From an uncultured Armatimonadota bacterium (GTDB taxonomy: Bacteria; Armatimonadota; Fimbriimonadia; Fimbriimonadales; Fimbriimonadaceae): 34,996 nucleotides of DNA. Positions 15,016-23,882 of the stretch are shown piece by piece. Under the pieces are notes generated by a model that saw only the letters and a list, made by a program, of their open reading frames with translations, was not told the DNA's origin and did no database searches. The position numbers and the translations under genes were made by a program. Every line of letters starts with the position of its first letter. The stretch's first letter is position 1. The stretch covers positions 1-34,996 of the forward strand of contig CALMEF010000033.1 in assembly GCA_937862825.1 (NCBI GenBank). Direction: 5' to 3'.

Positions 15016-15656
15016 ACAAGTCACCCAATCCCATCATCTTTCTCGCGATGGGCGTGCTGACGGTTTTGCTTGGTGGAGCGGCCTGCTATTGGCAGCTCAA
15101 CAACAACTCCGACACCGCTTCTCGCATCGAGAAACTCAAGAAGGAAGACAAGGACGAGAAGGCTCTGAAGACCGAACTCGCTCAGGCCACTGAAGAGTTT
15201 TCCATCGGTGCCGAGAAACTCGCTCACCTTGAGAAGAGTGTCTCCGAAGCGGCCTACGTCCCAACGCTCCTGAAGGAACTCGAGGCCTTTGGAAAGGCCA
15301 GCGGCATTGCCGTGACCGGCGTCAGACCAGTCGCTCAGCAACAATCCAAGCCAGGCAAGGACAAGGACAAAGACAAAAAGAAGGCCCGAAAGCCGTACGT
15401 TGAACTTGGCATCGAAGTCAAAGGACGCGGAAGTTATCGTTCGGTCATGAACTTTGTCGAGGCCCTACAGTCCTTCCCAAAGATCGTTGCCGCGCGAACA
15501 ATGGCGCTCGTTCCGAAGACTGAACAAAACAACGTGATGTCCGGACTTGAGGTGACGATTGAACTTCGCACCTACGTTTTCACCCCTCCGGTTGACAAGA
15601 AGGAGGGCGACTCCAAGACCGCCATGCGCGATCAGGAGGCAACCCCGAAGGGATAA
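15012..15656 (+). CDS. pilO: Type IV pilus assembly protein PilO
   Basis: 214 residues. Short cytoplasmic tail, one membrane helix (PIIFLAMGVLTVLLGGAACYW), a Lys/Glu-rich coiled coil, and a periplasmic domain with VPTLLKELEAFGKASGIAV and GSYRSVMNFVEALQSFPKIV, which are the PilO signature region. It forms the inner-membrane alignment complex with PilN and PilP. A run of KDKDKDKKK in the middle is a polar loop. ATG overlaps the pilN stop, with AGGAGGAG upstream. The TAA at 15654-15656 is followed by a run of A where an ATGA-type start for the next gene would be expected. Confidence 0.92.
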   Translation: MNKSPNPIIFLAMGVLTVLLGGAACYWQLNNNSDTASRIEKLKKEDKDEKALKTELAQATEEFSIGAEKLAHLEKSVSEAAYVPTLLKELEAFGKASGIAVTGVRPVAQQQSKPGKDKDKDKKKARKPYVELGIEVKGRGSYRSVMNFVEALQSFPKIVAARTMALVPKTEQNNVMSGLEVTIELRTYVFTPPVDKKEGDSKTAMRDQEATPKG

Positions 15657-15681
15657 AAAAAAGAAACTCGCCCTTGGGGGT

Positions 15682-16302
15682 ATGGGCATCGCCCGGTTTG
15701 CGATTGGAGGCTCCCGGTGCGGGGGGGGAGGATCAGAACCGCCAGCGCCCCCGAAGAAGGAGAAGCCAAAGGCAACCGCTCAAACCACAGATCCGAAGGA
15801 ATCTGAGGCGGGAACGGTGGCAAGTGAAGACCCTGGCGTCATCAATGAAGGCGCAATCGTCGCCGCAGCCGCGCTGCCCGCTCGCGATCCTTTTGACGGC
15901 TCCATGTATCAACCAAAGCCACAAGAGATCAAGCCGACTCCGCCCCCAACGACGGCGCCACAGCCTCGCGGACCTCGAGGGTCAATCACGGGTAAGTTGC
16001 CACCTTTCGATCCGGGAATGGGCTCATTGCCAAACCCGACCGGCAACGGCGGAATCACGCTGGAACCTGGCAAACCGATGGTGGACCCGACCGCATTTGG
16101 CTACGGGGTTTCCGGTGTGATCACTGGGGCCCAACCGGCGGCTGTATTCACTGACGCAAATGGTGCGCAGCGCCTCATCAGCGAAGGCGGAGCCATCGAT
16201 GGCGACAGTCGAGTCATTTCGATTTCGCGCGGCAAAGTTGTCGTGCGACACAAGAACAAAACCCTAACACTTACTGTGGGAGGATCAACCAATGAAAAAT
16301 AG
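15682..16302 (+). CDS. pilP: PilP-like protein, N-terminal start uncertain
   Basis: Positional and C-terminal homologue of PilP, the periplasmic link between PilNO and the PilQ secretin. After a hydrophobic, glycine-rich start comes a long Pro/Lys/Thr linker (about residues 20-140). The last about 65 residues, from GYGVSGVITGAQPAAVF, through LISEGGAIDGDSRV, to VVVRHKNKTLTLTVGG, fit the PilP beta-domain. The first in-frame ATG is at 15682 but has no usable Shine-Dalgarno. The open frame continues upstream through LysLysLysLysLeuAlaLeuGlyGly to the pilO stop, where no start codon exists. Restoring a single G between T15654 and A15655 would create an ATGA overlap and the start MKKKKLALGGMG. Eight A (15655-15662) and eight G (15721-15728) flank the region. 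It overlaps pilQ by 11 bases. Confidence 0.7.
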   Translation: MGIARFAIGGSRCGGGGSEPPAPPKKEKPKATAQTTDPKESEAGTVASEDPGVINEGAIVAAAALPARDPFDGSMYQPKPQEIKPTPPPTTAPQPRGPRGSITGKLPPFDPGMGSLPNPTGNGGITLEPGKPMVDPTAFGYGVSGVITGAQPAAVFTDANGAQRLISEGGAIDGDSRVISISRGKVVVRHKNKTLTLTVGGSTNEK

Positions 16303-18892
16303 AACCCGTTACCTGTTAGTAGCATTGGCGGCAATCGCGAGTGCGACGTCCTTGGCCGGATCATCCAAACTGACCGGTTTCAAAGCCGCCGCAAAGGGCT
16401 CAGGCTTCGAGGTTCAGATCCTCGGTGACAACCTGGGCAAGCCTCGCGAAATCCGCACTCAAGGCAATAAGTCGCTCGTTTATGAGTTCGATGCCAACCT
16501 TGTTGGGAAGGCGAAGCGCGAGAAGATCGGCACCAATGGACTGAGTTATGTCCAAAGCACCTGGTTCAAGCCGCGCCCACCCAAGGTCCGCGTTCAACTG
16601 CGCGTGGACCCGAAGGTCAAACCTTCCATCTCCGAGAACGAAGATGGATGGCTGGTCTCGTGGCAGACAACACCTTCACGTGCTTCCGTCGTCCCCGTAG
16701 AGAGCCAGAAGGCCACTGCGGCGAACAATGTGATCATTCGATCCATTGAAAGCAAGCCGTTTCCGAACTCAGTGCCGCCGCTGGAGCCTGCTCCAAACAA
16801 GCCGGTCGCCCGACAGGGCGCTCCGACGTGGGCAACCGTCGCTGAACATCGTGAACGAATGGTCTCGCTGGACTTCGTAAACACCGAAGTCGTCCAGATT
16901 CTTAAGGCGCTTGCTTTACAAGCCGCAGTCAACATTGTCACATCGCCAGATGTCAAAGGAACGTTGACTGTCTCCCTGGAACGGGTAACCGTCAACGAAG
17001 CACTTGACCTGGTCACGACCCTCGCTGGTGTTCGTTATGCAAAGGTTGGCAAAACCTTTGTGGTGACGGCGAGTTCCAAGTTCTCCGATGCCATGCGTCA
17101 AGTTGGCGGTGCCGTCGATGCAGGTCTGGAAACGCGAGTCGTTCCGATCTACTCGGGCGAAGGTAATCAGATTAAATCAGCTATCCTTCGGTCCACCGTA
17201 CTTGACACCACGGAAGGTCGTATTGACCTCGTCCTGCCATCAGAAGAAGTCAAGGTCGAGAAGTCCGAGAACTTGAACCCGACCAACGGGGATGGCAAGC
17301 CCGCCGATCCTTCGACCAAAATGTCGATCGAAACGAAGTCCGCCAAAGAAGCTGGCAAAGACCCTTACGTCGTCGTCATCGGCCCAGCCAACCGACTTCA
17401 AGAGATTGAGCGACAGGTTCAGGCAGTGGACGCACAAATCTGCCGCGCACTCGGGATTGCAGTGCCATCAACCAACTCCATGGTTCGAAAGGTCTACAAC
17501 CCGCGAGGCTCGAAGGCAGTTGACTTGCTCAAGGCAGTCGCAGGTGCCAATCTGGACACCAACAACCCCCATCGAGCACTACTCGGAAACGTCGAACTCG
17601 TTGCCACACCAGTGAATAGCATCAGCGAGCAAGCCATCGTGCTCTACGGTCGCGAGTCTGAAGTTAACAAGTTGAGCGCAGACTTTGCCGCCCTCGACGC
17701 AAACATCGGATCCGATCGTGGCGACTACCTGATCTATGAAGTGAAGTTCCTTGATCCCCGGGCGCTTCGCGAAGAACTTGTGGTTGCCGTGCCAGGCCTG
17801 GTGGTATCGATTCCGCCTGCCTCCGCAGGAAACACGAGAATCTTCAAGCCCAACGCTGCAAAGCAAATGGGTGCAGATCAGTTCGACGAGAACAAGCCAC
17901 AAGTTCCTTCGGGTAACCAAGGAGGCCAAGGTGGCGGCGGTGCAGCAGCTGGTGCCTCCGGCGCGGCCGGAAGCGCAAATCCGAGTGGTCTTTCACAACC
18001 ATTCCAAAACAACGAGCCAGCCGCAGTGCCCATGAAACTCGTCCTCCGAGGAACCAAGGAGCAGATAGACCGTGCGCTCAACTACTTGACCGCAATCGAT
18101 GTCAGTCCGCGACAAGTTGCGATCGAACTCCGCATCATGGACTTAAGCAAGCAAGATGCCGAGAAGGTCGGAATCGACTGGAGCATCGTGACTGGCGGTT
18201 CCGTCAACCTGATCCGAATGGTGACCGGAACGATTAGCCAAAACAATGGCGGACTTGATGTTCAGATCGGCTCAGGTGGACCGAGCGACAGTCGTGTCCT
18301 GGCCACGCTGGACTCAATCATGACCAAGGGCAACTTGATCGCAAGACCAAACATCTTTGCCTTCGATGGACGTGAGTCGGAATTGTTCGTCGGTGACACG
18401 ATTCGATACGTCGAGTCGATTCAGTCGACACAGAACGGCATCAGCGTCACAACTGGCGAGGTATCGATCGGGGTTCGCATGGCTTTGCTCCCACGAGTCT
18501 CGGCCAATGGAACCATCACGATGGATCTTCGACCGCAAGTGAGCACGCTCCGAGGATTCACCCCGATTCCTGGCGGCGGACAACTGCCCCAGACTGGCAA
18601 TCGGGAAGCCCAGATGACCGTCAACATCAAAGACGGTGAGACCATCGCGATTGGCGGCCTGATCAATGACGCCGAGAGCCGAACCGAGACTGGTATCCCG
18701 ATCTTGAAAGATCTGCCAATCATCGGCCGACTCTTCAAGGGGACTGACAAGCAGAAGGTGCGCAGCGAAGTCGTGTTCTTCATCACCGCCAAGGTGATCG
18801 ACGACAAGAACCGTGGCAATGCTGCCGAACCAAAGCGGGATGGTCAAGTCCCACCAGAAAAGGCGAAAGTTAACGACAAGATCGGAAACTGA
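16292..18892 (+). CDS. pilQ: Type IV pilus secretin PilQ
   Basis: 866 residues; forms the outer-membrane pore for the pilus. Signal peptide (MKNRTRYLLVALAAIASATSLAG), an AMIN-like beta region (about 30-125), a secretin/TonB short N-terminal domain starting LDFVNTEVVQILKALALQ (about 190-260), two or more N-domains (about 270-500), then a Gly/Ala-rich linker GGQGGGGAAAGASGAAG (about 546-562). The secretin core is at about 615-840. The core has ARPNIFAFDGRESELFVGD, the VNIKDGETIAIGGL motif and PILKDLPIIGRLFKG, all characteristic. The ATG has GGGAGG 8 nt upstream. Last gene of the operon; a terminator follows. Confidence 0.95.
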   Translation: MKNRTRYLLVALAAIASATSLAGSSKLTGFKAAAKGSGFEVQILGDNLGKPREIRTQGNKSLVYEFDANLVGKAKREKIGTNGLSYVQSTWFKPRPPKVRVQLRVDPKVKPSISENEDGWLVSWQTTPSRASVVPVESQKATAANNVIIRSIESKPFPNSVPPLEPAPNKPVARQGAPTWATVAEHRERMVSLDFVNTEVVQILKALALQAAVNIVTSPDVKGTLTVSLERVTVNEALDLVTTLAGVRYAKVGKTFVVTASSKFSDAMRQVGGAVDAGLETRVVPIYSGEGNQIKSAILRSTVLDTTEGRIDLVLPSEEVKVEKSENLNPTNGDGKPADPSTKMSIETKSAKEAGKDPYVVVIGPANRLQEIERQVQAVDAQICRALGIAVPSTNSMVRKVYNPRGSKAVDLLKAVAGANLDTNNPHRALLGNVELVATPVNSISEQAIVLYGRESEVNKLSADFAALDANIGSDRGDYLIYEVKFLDPRALREELVVAVPGLVVSIPPASAGNTRIFKPNAAKQMGADQFDENKPQVPSGNQGGQGGGGAAAGASGAAGSANPSGLSQPFQNNEPAAVPMKLVLRGTKEQIDRALNYLTAIDVSPRQVAIELRIMDLSKQDAEKVGIDWSIVTGGSVNLIRMVTGTISQNNGGLDVQIGSGGPSDSRVLATLDSIMTKGNLIARPNIFAFDGRESELFVGDTIRYVESIQSTQNGISVTTGEVSIGVRMALLPRVSANGTITMDLRPQVSTLRGFTPIPGGGQLPQTGNREAQMTVNIKDGETIAIGGLINDAESRTETGIPILKDLPIIGRLFKGTDKQKVRSEVVFFITAKVIDDKNRGNAAEPKRDGQVPPEKAKVNDKIGN

Positions 18893-18909
18893 GCTGCCTC
18901 CTGAAGGCG

Positions 18910-18944
18910 AGGTCCCCTCTTGCAAACGCGAGGGGGGACCTTTT
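18910..18944 (+). terminator. Rho-independent terminator of the pilus operon
   Basis: AGGTCCCCTC (18910-18919) pairs with GAGGGGGGACCT (18930-18941, two unpaired G) across a 10-nt loop, followed by TTTTCCATTTTGCTTTT. The gap 18945-19037 to the convergent aldolase is AT-rich. It holds a CGGAG/CTCCG hairpin (19010-19024) followed, on the minus strand, by T7 only after 12 nt, a poor terminator candidate for the aldolase. Confidence 0.75.
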
Positions 18945-19037
18945 CCATTTTGCTTTTCGTGGCAACCATATCTATAACGCCAGCGAAAACAAAAAAAGTC
19001 AACATAGTCCGGAGAGAAACTCCGAAAAAACTTGTCG

Positions 19038-20132
19038 CTAGGCGATGGTTACGCTTTCGTTTAGATAGACGTCCTGGATGGCCTGGAGAATCGCCGCTCC
19101 TTCCTTCATCGGACGCTGAAACGCCTTGCGGCCGCTAATCAAACCAGCACCACCGGCTCGTTTGTTGATGACTGCTGTTCGGACTGCATCCGCCAAGTCA
19201 TTCTCACCTGACGCTCCACCGCTGTTGATGAGCGGCGATCGGCCCATGTAGCAGTTCACCACCTGATATCTGCAGAGATCAATCGGATGGTCGGTTGCCA
19301 GATCCGAGTACATGCGCTTATCCAACTTGCCGTAAGAACTGTCGCCCGAGTTGAGGGCAGTAAAACCACCATTGTTCTCAGGAAGTTTCTGTTTGATGAT
19401 GTCCGCCTCGATGGTCACACCAAGGTGGTTTGCTTGACCAGTAAGGTCCGCAGCGACGTGATAATCAACGCCTCCTGTTTTGAACTTCGGGTTACGCAGA
19501 TAGCACCAGAGAATCGTGGCCAACCCCAGTTCGTGGGCATGGGCAAATGCCTGAGAGACTTCCACGATCTGGCGACCACTTTCGTCACTGCCAAAGTAGA
19601 TCGTTGCACCGATCGCTGCTGCTCCCATGTTCCAGGCCTGCTCAACCTGACCAAACAGAATCTGGTCAAACTTGTTCGGATAAGTCATGAGTTCGTTGTG
19701 GTTGATCTTCACAACGAACGGGATCCGGTGCGCATATTTCCGACTCACGGCTCCAAGCACCCCAAGGGTGGAAGCCACCGCATTGCATCCACCTTCTAAA
19801 GCCAACTCGACAATGTTCGCAGGGTCAAAGTAGATGGGGTTCTTGGCAAATGAGGCCCCTCCTGAGTGCTCTATCCCTTGGTCAACCGGGAGAATGCTCA
19901 TGTAGCCGGTTCCCGTGAGCCGCCCTGTGTTGTAAAGCTGATTAAGACTGCGCAGAGTCTGGCAGTTGCGATCGGAGGAGGAGAACACCCGATCAACGAA
20001 GTCACCGGAGGGCACGTGGATCTGATCCTTGCCCACGATGGCTTTGTGATTGAGAAGCGATTCAGCATCGGCTCCAAGGAGTTCGGCAATCTTGTCGATG
20101 GACAGGCTCATGGCTGCCCTAGATTTTGACAT
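19038..20132 (-). CDS. fbaB: Fructose-bisphosphate aldolase class I (DhnA/FbaB type)
   Basis: 364 residues. Schiff-base aldolase interconverting fructose 1,6-bisphosphate with glyceraldehyde 3-phosphate and dihydroxyacetone phosphate. Family elements are [44 protein letters not shown], and [10 protein letters not shown], where the segment IIKxK carries the Schiff-base lysine in relatives (by family knowledge). The terminal [18 protein letters not shown] and [15 protein letters not shown] hold the phosphate-binding loop. The ATG at 20132 is supported by GGAG 7 nt upstream. The 97-base gap to the transporter operon carries promoters on both strands: TATACT (20157-20162) on the plus strand, TAAAGT with TTGCGG on the minus strand; both are moderate matches. 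Confidence 0.93.
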   Translation of the reverse strand: MSKSRAAMSLSIDKIAELLGADAESLLNHKAIVGKDQIHVPSGDFVDRVFSSSDRNCQTLRSLNQLYNTGRLTGTGYMSILPVDQGIEHSGGASFAKNPIYFDPANIVELALEGGCNAVASTLGVLGAVSRKYAHRIPFVVKINHNELMTYPNKFDQILFGQVEQAWNMGAAAIGATIYFGSDESGRQIVEVSQAFAHAHELGLATILWCYLRNPKFKTGGVDYHVAADLTGQANHLGVTIEADIIKQKLPENNGGFTALNSGDSSYGKLDKRMYSDLATDHPIDLCRYQVVNCYMGRSPLINSGGASGENDLADAVRTAVINKRAGGAGLISGRKAFQRPMKEGAAILQAIQDVYLNESVTIA

Positions 20133-20156
20133 AGTGCGCTCCAGTGCGAAATTCCG

Positions 20157-20220
20157 TATACTTTACAACTCTTAACCTCTCCGCAAGGGATCAAGAGACG
20201 GTGCGGAGCGTTTCAGGAAG
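20157..20220 (+). promoter_or_regulatory. Possible -10 and SD of the amino acid transporter operon
   Basis: TATACT at 20157-20162 (5 of 6 to the -10 consensus). A TTGACA at 20126-20131 is too far (25 nt) to be its -35. AGGAAGG at 20214-20220 is the Shine-Dalgarno for the ATG at 20230. Confidence 0.35.
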
Positions 20221-20229
20221 GTGAAACAA

Positions 20230-21423
20230 ATGAACTTATCAATCAAATGGTTGGCCATCGCAGCCGCCACAGTCGCGATTGCCGGATGCAACGGCGGCTC
20301 GACAGCCTCGTCAACCACCGGTGATACGGGTGGCTCAACTCCCTCTGGCGATACGATCAAGGTTGGCTTGGTCGCAAGCATCAACGGGGCCCTAAAGCCC
20401 TGGGGCGTGGATAGTCAAAGCGGCGCTCAACTCGCTGCTGACGAAATCAACGCCGCTGGCGGAGTTAACGGCAAGAAAATCGAACTTATCGTCGAAGATT
20501 CAAACTCGACTCCCGAACAGGGTAAGACAGCGGCTGAACGGCTCATCGCAAAGGGATGTGTCGCGGTTGTCGGCGAAGTGGCCAGCGGAATCACCGCCCA
20601 AATCGCCAATGCTGCTGCTGAGAAGAAAATCCCGGTTGTGGCCGTCGGCGCCACCAAGACCGATCTTCCAGGAATCGGCGATTACGTCTTTCGAGTTTGC
20701 TACACGGACGACCTTCAAGGCCCGGTTATGGCAACGTTCGCCTATGAAGCACTCGGACTCAGAAAGGTCGCGTTGGTTACCGATAACAAGCAACCTTACT
20801 CCACTTACCTCAGCAAGACTTTCCGAGATTCCTTCGTGAAGCAAGGCGGTCAGATTATTGACGAGCAGTTTTATGAGTCTGGCAACACGCAGTTCAGTGG
20901 CCTGCTCACGAACCTGAAGGCGAAGAATCCCGATGGCCTCTTCCTCAGCGGCTACTTCACCGAAGTTGGTCCGCTGGTCCGACAAGCCAAGGAAGCCGGT
21001 TTGAACGCCAAGTACCTTGGCGGCGACGGCTGGGACAGCGCGGAAATTCTGACGAGTGGCGGCGATGCCATTCTGGGCTCCTACTTCTGCAACCACTACA
21101 ACAACCAAGAAGACCGACCCGAAGTCAAGGGATTCTTGGACAAGTGGAAGGCCAAATACGGCGGTGTTCCGGGTACGACAATGGGTGCGCTGGGCTACGA
21201 TGCGATCGCGCTCGTCGGCGATGCTCTCAAGCGTGCCAAGTCGCCAACTTCAGCGGATGTTTTGACCGCAATCTCCGAAACCGAGAACTTCGCTGGAGTT
21301 TCTGGGTCCATCACGCTGAAAGGCATGGGCGGTAACCCTCCCAAGCGGGCACTTGTCGTTGAACTTCAGAAGGGCGGCCAGATATTCGCCAAAGCCTACG
21401 AAGTTACGGACGTCAAGAAGTAA
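20230..21423 (+). CDS. livJ: Branched-chain amino acid ABC transporter substrate-binding lipoprotein
   Basis: 397 residues. Type I periplasmic binding protein (LivJ/LivK, Peripla_BP_6). The N-terminus MNLSIKWLAIAAATVAIAGC ends with a lipobox Cys, so the protein is membrane-anchored. Family stretches are IKVGLVASINGALKPWG, AAQLAADEINAAGGVNGKKIELIVED, TPEQGKTAAERLI and the ligand-site VAVVGEVASGITAQIA. The C-terminus has the LGYDAIALVGDAL helix. ATG 20230 is preferred over the GTG at 20221 because AGGAAGG lies at the right spacing for 20230. Substrates in the family range from Leu/Ile/Val to other amino acids or amides, so the ligand is not proven. It opens a four-gene operon with the two permeases and one ATPase. 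Confidence 0.93.
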   Translation: MNLSIKWLAIAAATVAIAGCNGGSTASSTTGDTGGSTPSGDTIKVGLVASINGALKPWGVDSQSGAQLAADEINAAGGVNGKKIELIVEDSNSTPEQGKTAAERLIAKGCVAVVGEVASGITAQIANAAAEKKIPVVAVGATKTDLPGIGDYVFRVCYTDDLQGPVMATFAYEALGLRKVALVTDNKQPYSTYLSKTFRDSFVKQGGQIIDEQFYESGNTQFSGLLTNLKAKNPDGLFLSGYFTEVGPLVRQAKEAGLNAKYLGGDGWDSAEILTSGGDAILGSYFCNHYNNQEDRPEVKGFLDKWKAKYGGVPGTTMGALGYDAIALVGDALKRAKSPTSADVLTAISETENFAGVSGSITLKGMGGNPPKRALVVELQKGGQIFAKAYEVTDVKK

Positions 21424-21426
21424 AGC

Positions 21427-22662
21427 ATGTCAGCGAGTAACGCCAAGGATGGCCAAGGGCGAAACCCTGCAGGCAGGGCAGTCCTTGGCGTTCTCGTAGT
21501 CCTGCTCCTCGCATTTCTGATTGGCGTCTTCCTTTTCAAGGCAGACGCCAAATCTTTCCCCCAACAGTTGGTCGGTGGAATACTCCTGGGTTCAATTTAT
21601 GCCCTGATCGCCCTCGGATACACCATGGTGTATGGTGTGCTCCGGCTGATCAACTTCGCCCATGGCGAAGTGTTCATGTTGGGTGCCTACACCTCCCTGC
21701 TTACCTCTTGGGTTTTGGGATTCGGCCAAGGTTCTCAGAAAGAAGCCACCTCACCCATCACACTAGCCATCATGCTTCTGGTCAGCATGGCGGTCTGCGG
21801 AATCGTAGGCGTACTCATTGAACGATTCGCCTACCGACCCATGCGGAACCAACCCCGAATCGCCTCGTTGATCACCGCGATCGGCGTCTCGTTGCTCCTG
21901 CAGTACGGTGGTGCACTGGTGCTACCAGTTTCACCTCCGCCTAGCGTCAACGAGAAGGTTAATCCCTATCGCGAGGTCCTCAAGATTCCAGTCGTCCCAC
22001 AAGACAAAGCACTTCTTGAGCAGTTCAACTCTGCAGAACAAGAAGTGAAACGTATTCAGACCGAGATGCGGGAGGCTCAAGACCGAAAGGACCCAAGCGC
22101 TGACGGCTTCATTCGACTGAAAAGCGAAGCGGAAACCAAGTTGAGAGACGTTCAGGGCAAACTGGACCAAACGGGTCTAGTCCTCCGAATCCCCGTGGGC
22201 CAGTTGATCATGTTTGGCACGACAATCGTGCTCATGCTACTCCTCCGCCACTTGGTGCTGTTCACAAAAACGGGCCGGGCGATGCGCGCGGTCTCACACG
22301 ATTTTGATTCCGCAGGGTTAATGGGCATCAACGTTGGGCAGATTGTCACGCTGACGTTTTTGGTCGGTTCGGCCCTGGCAGGTGCAGGTGCCATGATGAA
22401 CGCGACGTTTATTGGTACGGCCCTAACCACTCAATTTGGCGTACTGCCTGGCGTGAAGGCCTTTGTGGCTGCCGTTCTTGGTGGGATTGGCAACATCCCT
22501 GGGGCAGTGCTCGGAGGACTCTTGATGGGTGTTGCCGAAAACGTGGTTACCTGGTACGGCAAGGGGCAATACCGCGACGCTATCGCCTTCGTCATTCTCA
22601 TCGTTGTGTTGCTATTCAAACCCGGTGGGCTACTCGGTTCAGCCAAGGTGGAGAAAGTCTGA
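21427..22662 (+). CDS. livH: LivH-type permease with a coiled-coil insertion
   Basis: 411 residues, well above the about 290-310 usual for LivH. The typical segments are all present: LVGGILLGSIYALIALGYTMVYG, RLINFAHGEVFMLGAY, IERFAYRPMRNQPRIASLITAIG, RAMRAVSHDFDSAGLMGINV, and PGVKAFVAAVLGGIGNIPGA. An extra stretch at about residues 187-248 (EQFNSAEQEVKRIQTEMREA onwards) is highly charged and predicted helical, inserted where LivH normally has a short loop between the two halves. The N-terminus also has an extra about 15 polar residues and a first membrane helix. Only 3 bases separate it from the binding protein stop, and its stop overlaps the next ATG by one base. Confidence 0.92.
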   Translation: MSASNAKDGQGRNPAGRAVLGVLVVLLLAFLIGVFLFKADAKSFPQQLVGGILLGSIYALIALGYTMVYGVLRLINFAHGEVFMLGAYTSLLTSWVLGFGQGSQKEATSPITLAIMLLVSMAVCGIVGVLIERFAYRPMRNQPRIASLITAIGVSLLLQYGGALVLPVSPPPSVNEKVNPYREVLKIPVVPQDKALLEQFNSAEQEVKRIQTEMREAQDRKDPSADGFIRLKSEAETKLRDVQGKLDQTGLVLRIPVGQLIMFGTTIVLMLLLRHLVLFTKTGRAMRAVSHDFDSAGLMGINVGQIVTLTFLVGSALAGAGAMMNATFIGTALTTQFGVLPGVKAFVAAVLGGIGNIPGAVLGGLLMGVAENVVTWYGKGQYRDAIAFVILIVVLLFKPGGLLGSAKVEKV

Positions 22663-23882
22663 TGGTTTGGTTGATTCGATTGGCATCGATTGCGGCGGCG
22701 CTTGGGTTCTGCTTCGGCGTGGACATGTTGGCGCGAAGTGGCGATGCGCTGGTCATCCGCTTGGTGACCCTTGCTGGTCTTTACGTCACCCTATCTGTAA
22801 GTTTGAACCTGATTAACGGCATTACAGGTCAGTTCTCAATCGGTCATGCCGCTTTCTATCAAGTGGGCGCGTACACCGGCGGGTACATCTCAGCAACCTA
22901 TGCAAAGGGCCTCGTCCCGGACAAGGATCCAGTGATGGCAGCGGTCTACCTTATCGGATTCATGATCGTGGGGGCCTTGGCAGCTGGCTTAGCCGGATTC
23001 ATTGTGGGCTTGCCCTCGTTGCGCCTCAAGGGCGACTACCTGGCCATCGTCACGCTCGGGTTCGGCGAAATCATCAGAATCGTCGTCCAGAACACTCAAC
23101 AACTCGGCGGTTCATACGGATTGAATGTCACGCCAAAGATTCAGATGATTTGGCTGGTCTGGTTGCTCGCCATCATCTGCATTGCGGTCTGTCGAAACCT
23201 GCTCAAGTCCGCTCATGGACTCCCCTTCCTTGCGGTTCGCGAAGATGAAATCGCGGCAAGCGCAATGGGTGTAAATCTCACCAAGGTCAAAGTTACCGCG
23301 TTCGTGATCGGTTCAGCCTTTGCGGGCGCGGCAGGTGCCCTCCTGGCCAACTTTGAGGTCTTTATCACCCCGCAGACCTTCAATATGGATGTGTCGTTCA
23401 TCATACTGACGATGGTTGTGCTCGGCGGTACAGGTTCAATCACCGGTTCGGCAATCGCTGGAGCAACTCTCTATTATTTGCCGGAAAAACTTCGAGATAT
23501 GGATCCAATCAAGGGCTCCGCTCTGGTGGCCGCAATCGTTGCCGCTATTGCCACTGTGGCTACACTCAAGTGGTTGGTAGATCACTTCCATGGCACCAAA
23601 CTGAAGAAAGCCGGGGGGATTGTTGGGACCGTCATAGGGGGAATCATCATCCAAATGATCCTCTCCAAACTGCTTGGAGGAGTTAAAGTTCTGCACGACG
23701 CATCGTTCGAAGCCTCCAAGTTACGCATGGTCATTTTCGCAGGCACCCTCATCGTGCTCATGCTCCTCCGACCACAAGGGCTGTTTGCGCATCATGAGTT
23801 CAGTTGGGAGTGGCTCATCAAGACGCTAAAAGGAATTGGAGCATTTGTCTCAGGTCGCAAGAAGCAGGAGGCAGCAAGTTGA
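22662..23882 (+). CDS. livM: LivM-type permease with extra C-terminal membrane segments
   Basis: 406 residues. Hallmarks are YVTLSVSLNLINGITGQFSI, GHAAFYQVGAYTGGY, LPSLRLKGDYLAIVTLGFGEI, FLAVREDEIAASAMGVNL and MVVLGGTGSITGSAIAGA. Usual LivM proteins end about 40 residues after the last of these with an RPQGL motif. Here about 70 extra residues (about 285-355), with two additional hydrophobic helices around LKKAGG, lie between the LivM core and the terminal LLRPQGLFAHHEF. The extra part is unmatched in my memory of the family. Start ATG overlaps the livH stop; the stop overlaps the next gene's TTG start (TTGA). Confidence 0.92.
   Translation: MVWLIRLASIAAALGFCFGVDMLARSGDALVIRLVTLAGLYVTLSVSLNLINGITGQFSIGHAAFYQVGAYTGGYISATYAKGLVPDKDPVMAAVYLIGFMIVGALAAGLAGFIVGLPSLRLKGDYLAIVTLGFGEIIRIVVQNTQQLGGSYGLNVTPKIQMIWLVWLLAIICIAVCRNLLKSAHGLPFLAVREDEIAASAMGVNLTKVKVTAFVIGSAFAGAAGALLANFEVFITPQTFNMDVSFIILTMVVLGGTGSITGSAIAGATLYYLPEKLRDMDPIKGSALVAAIVAAIATVATLKWLVDHFHGTKLKKAGGIVGTVIGGIIIQMILSKLLGGVKVLHDASFEASKLRMVIFAGTLIVLMLLRPQGLFAHHEFSWEWLIKTLKGIGAFVSGRKKQEAAS

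Noticed and set aside
18314-18925. 203-codon minus-strand frame inside pilQ
   Set aside because: Shadow of the secretin coding sequence; no SD, low-complexity composition and no recognisable domain.
19010-19024. Hairpin as terminator of the aldolase gene
   Set aside because: On the minus strand its T7 tract is 12 nt after the stem; a short stem with a distant U-run is a poor match.
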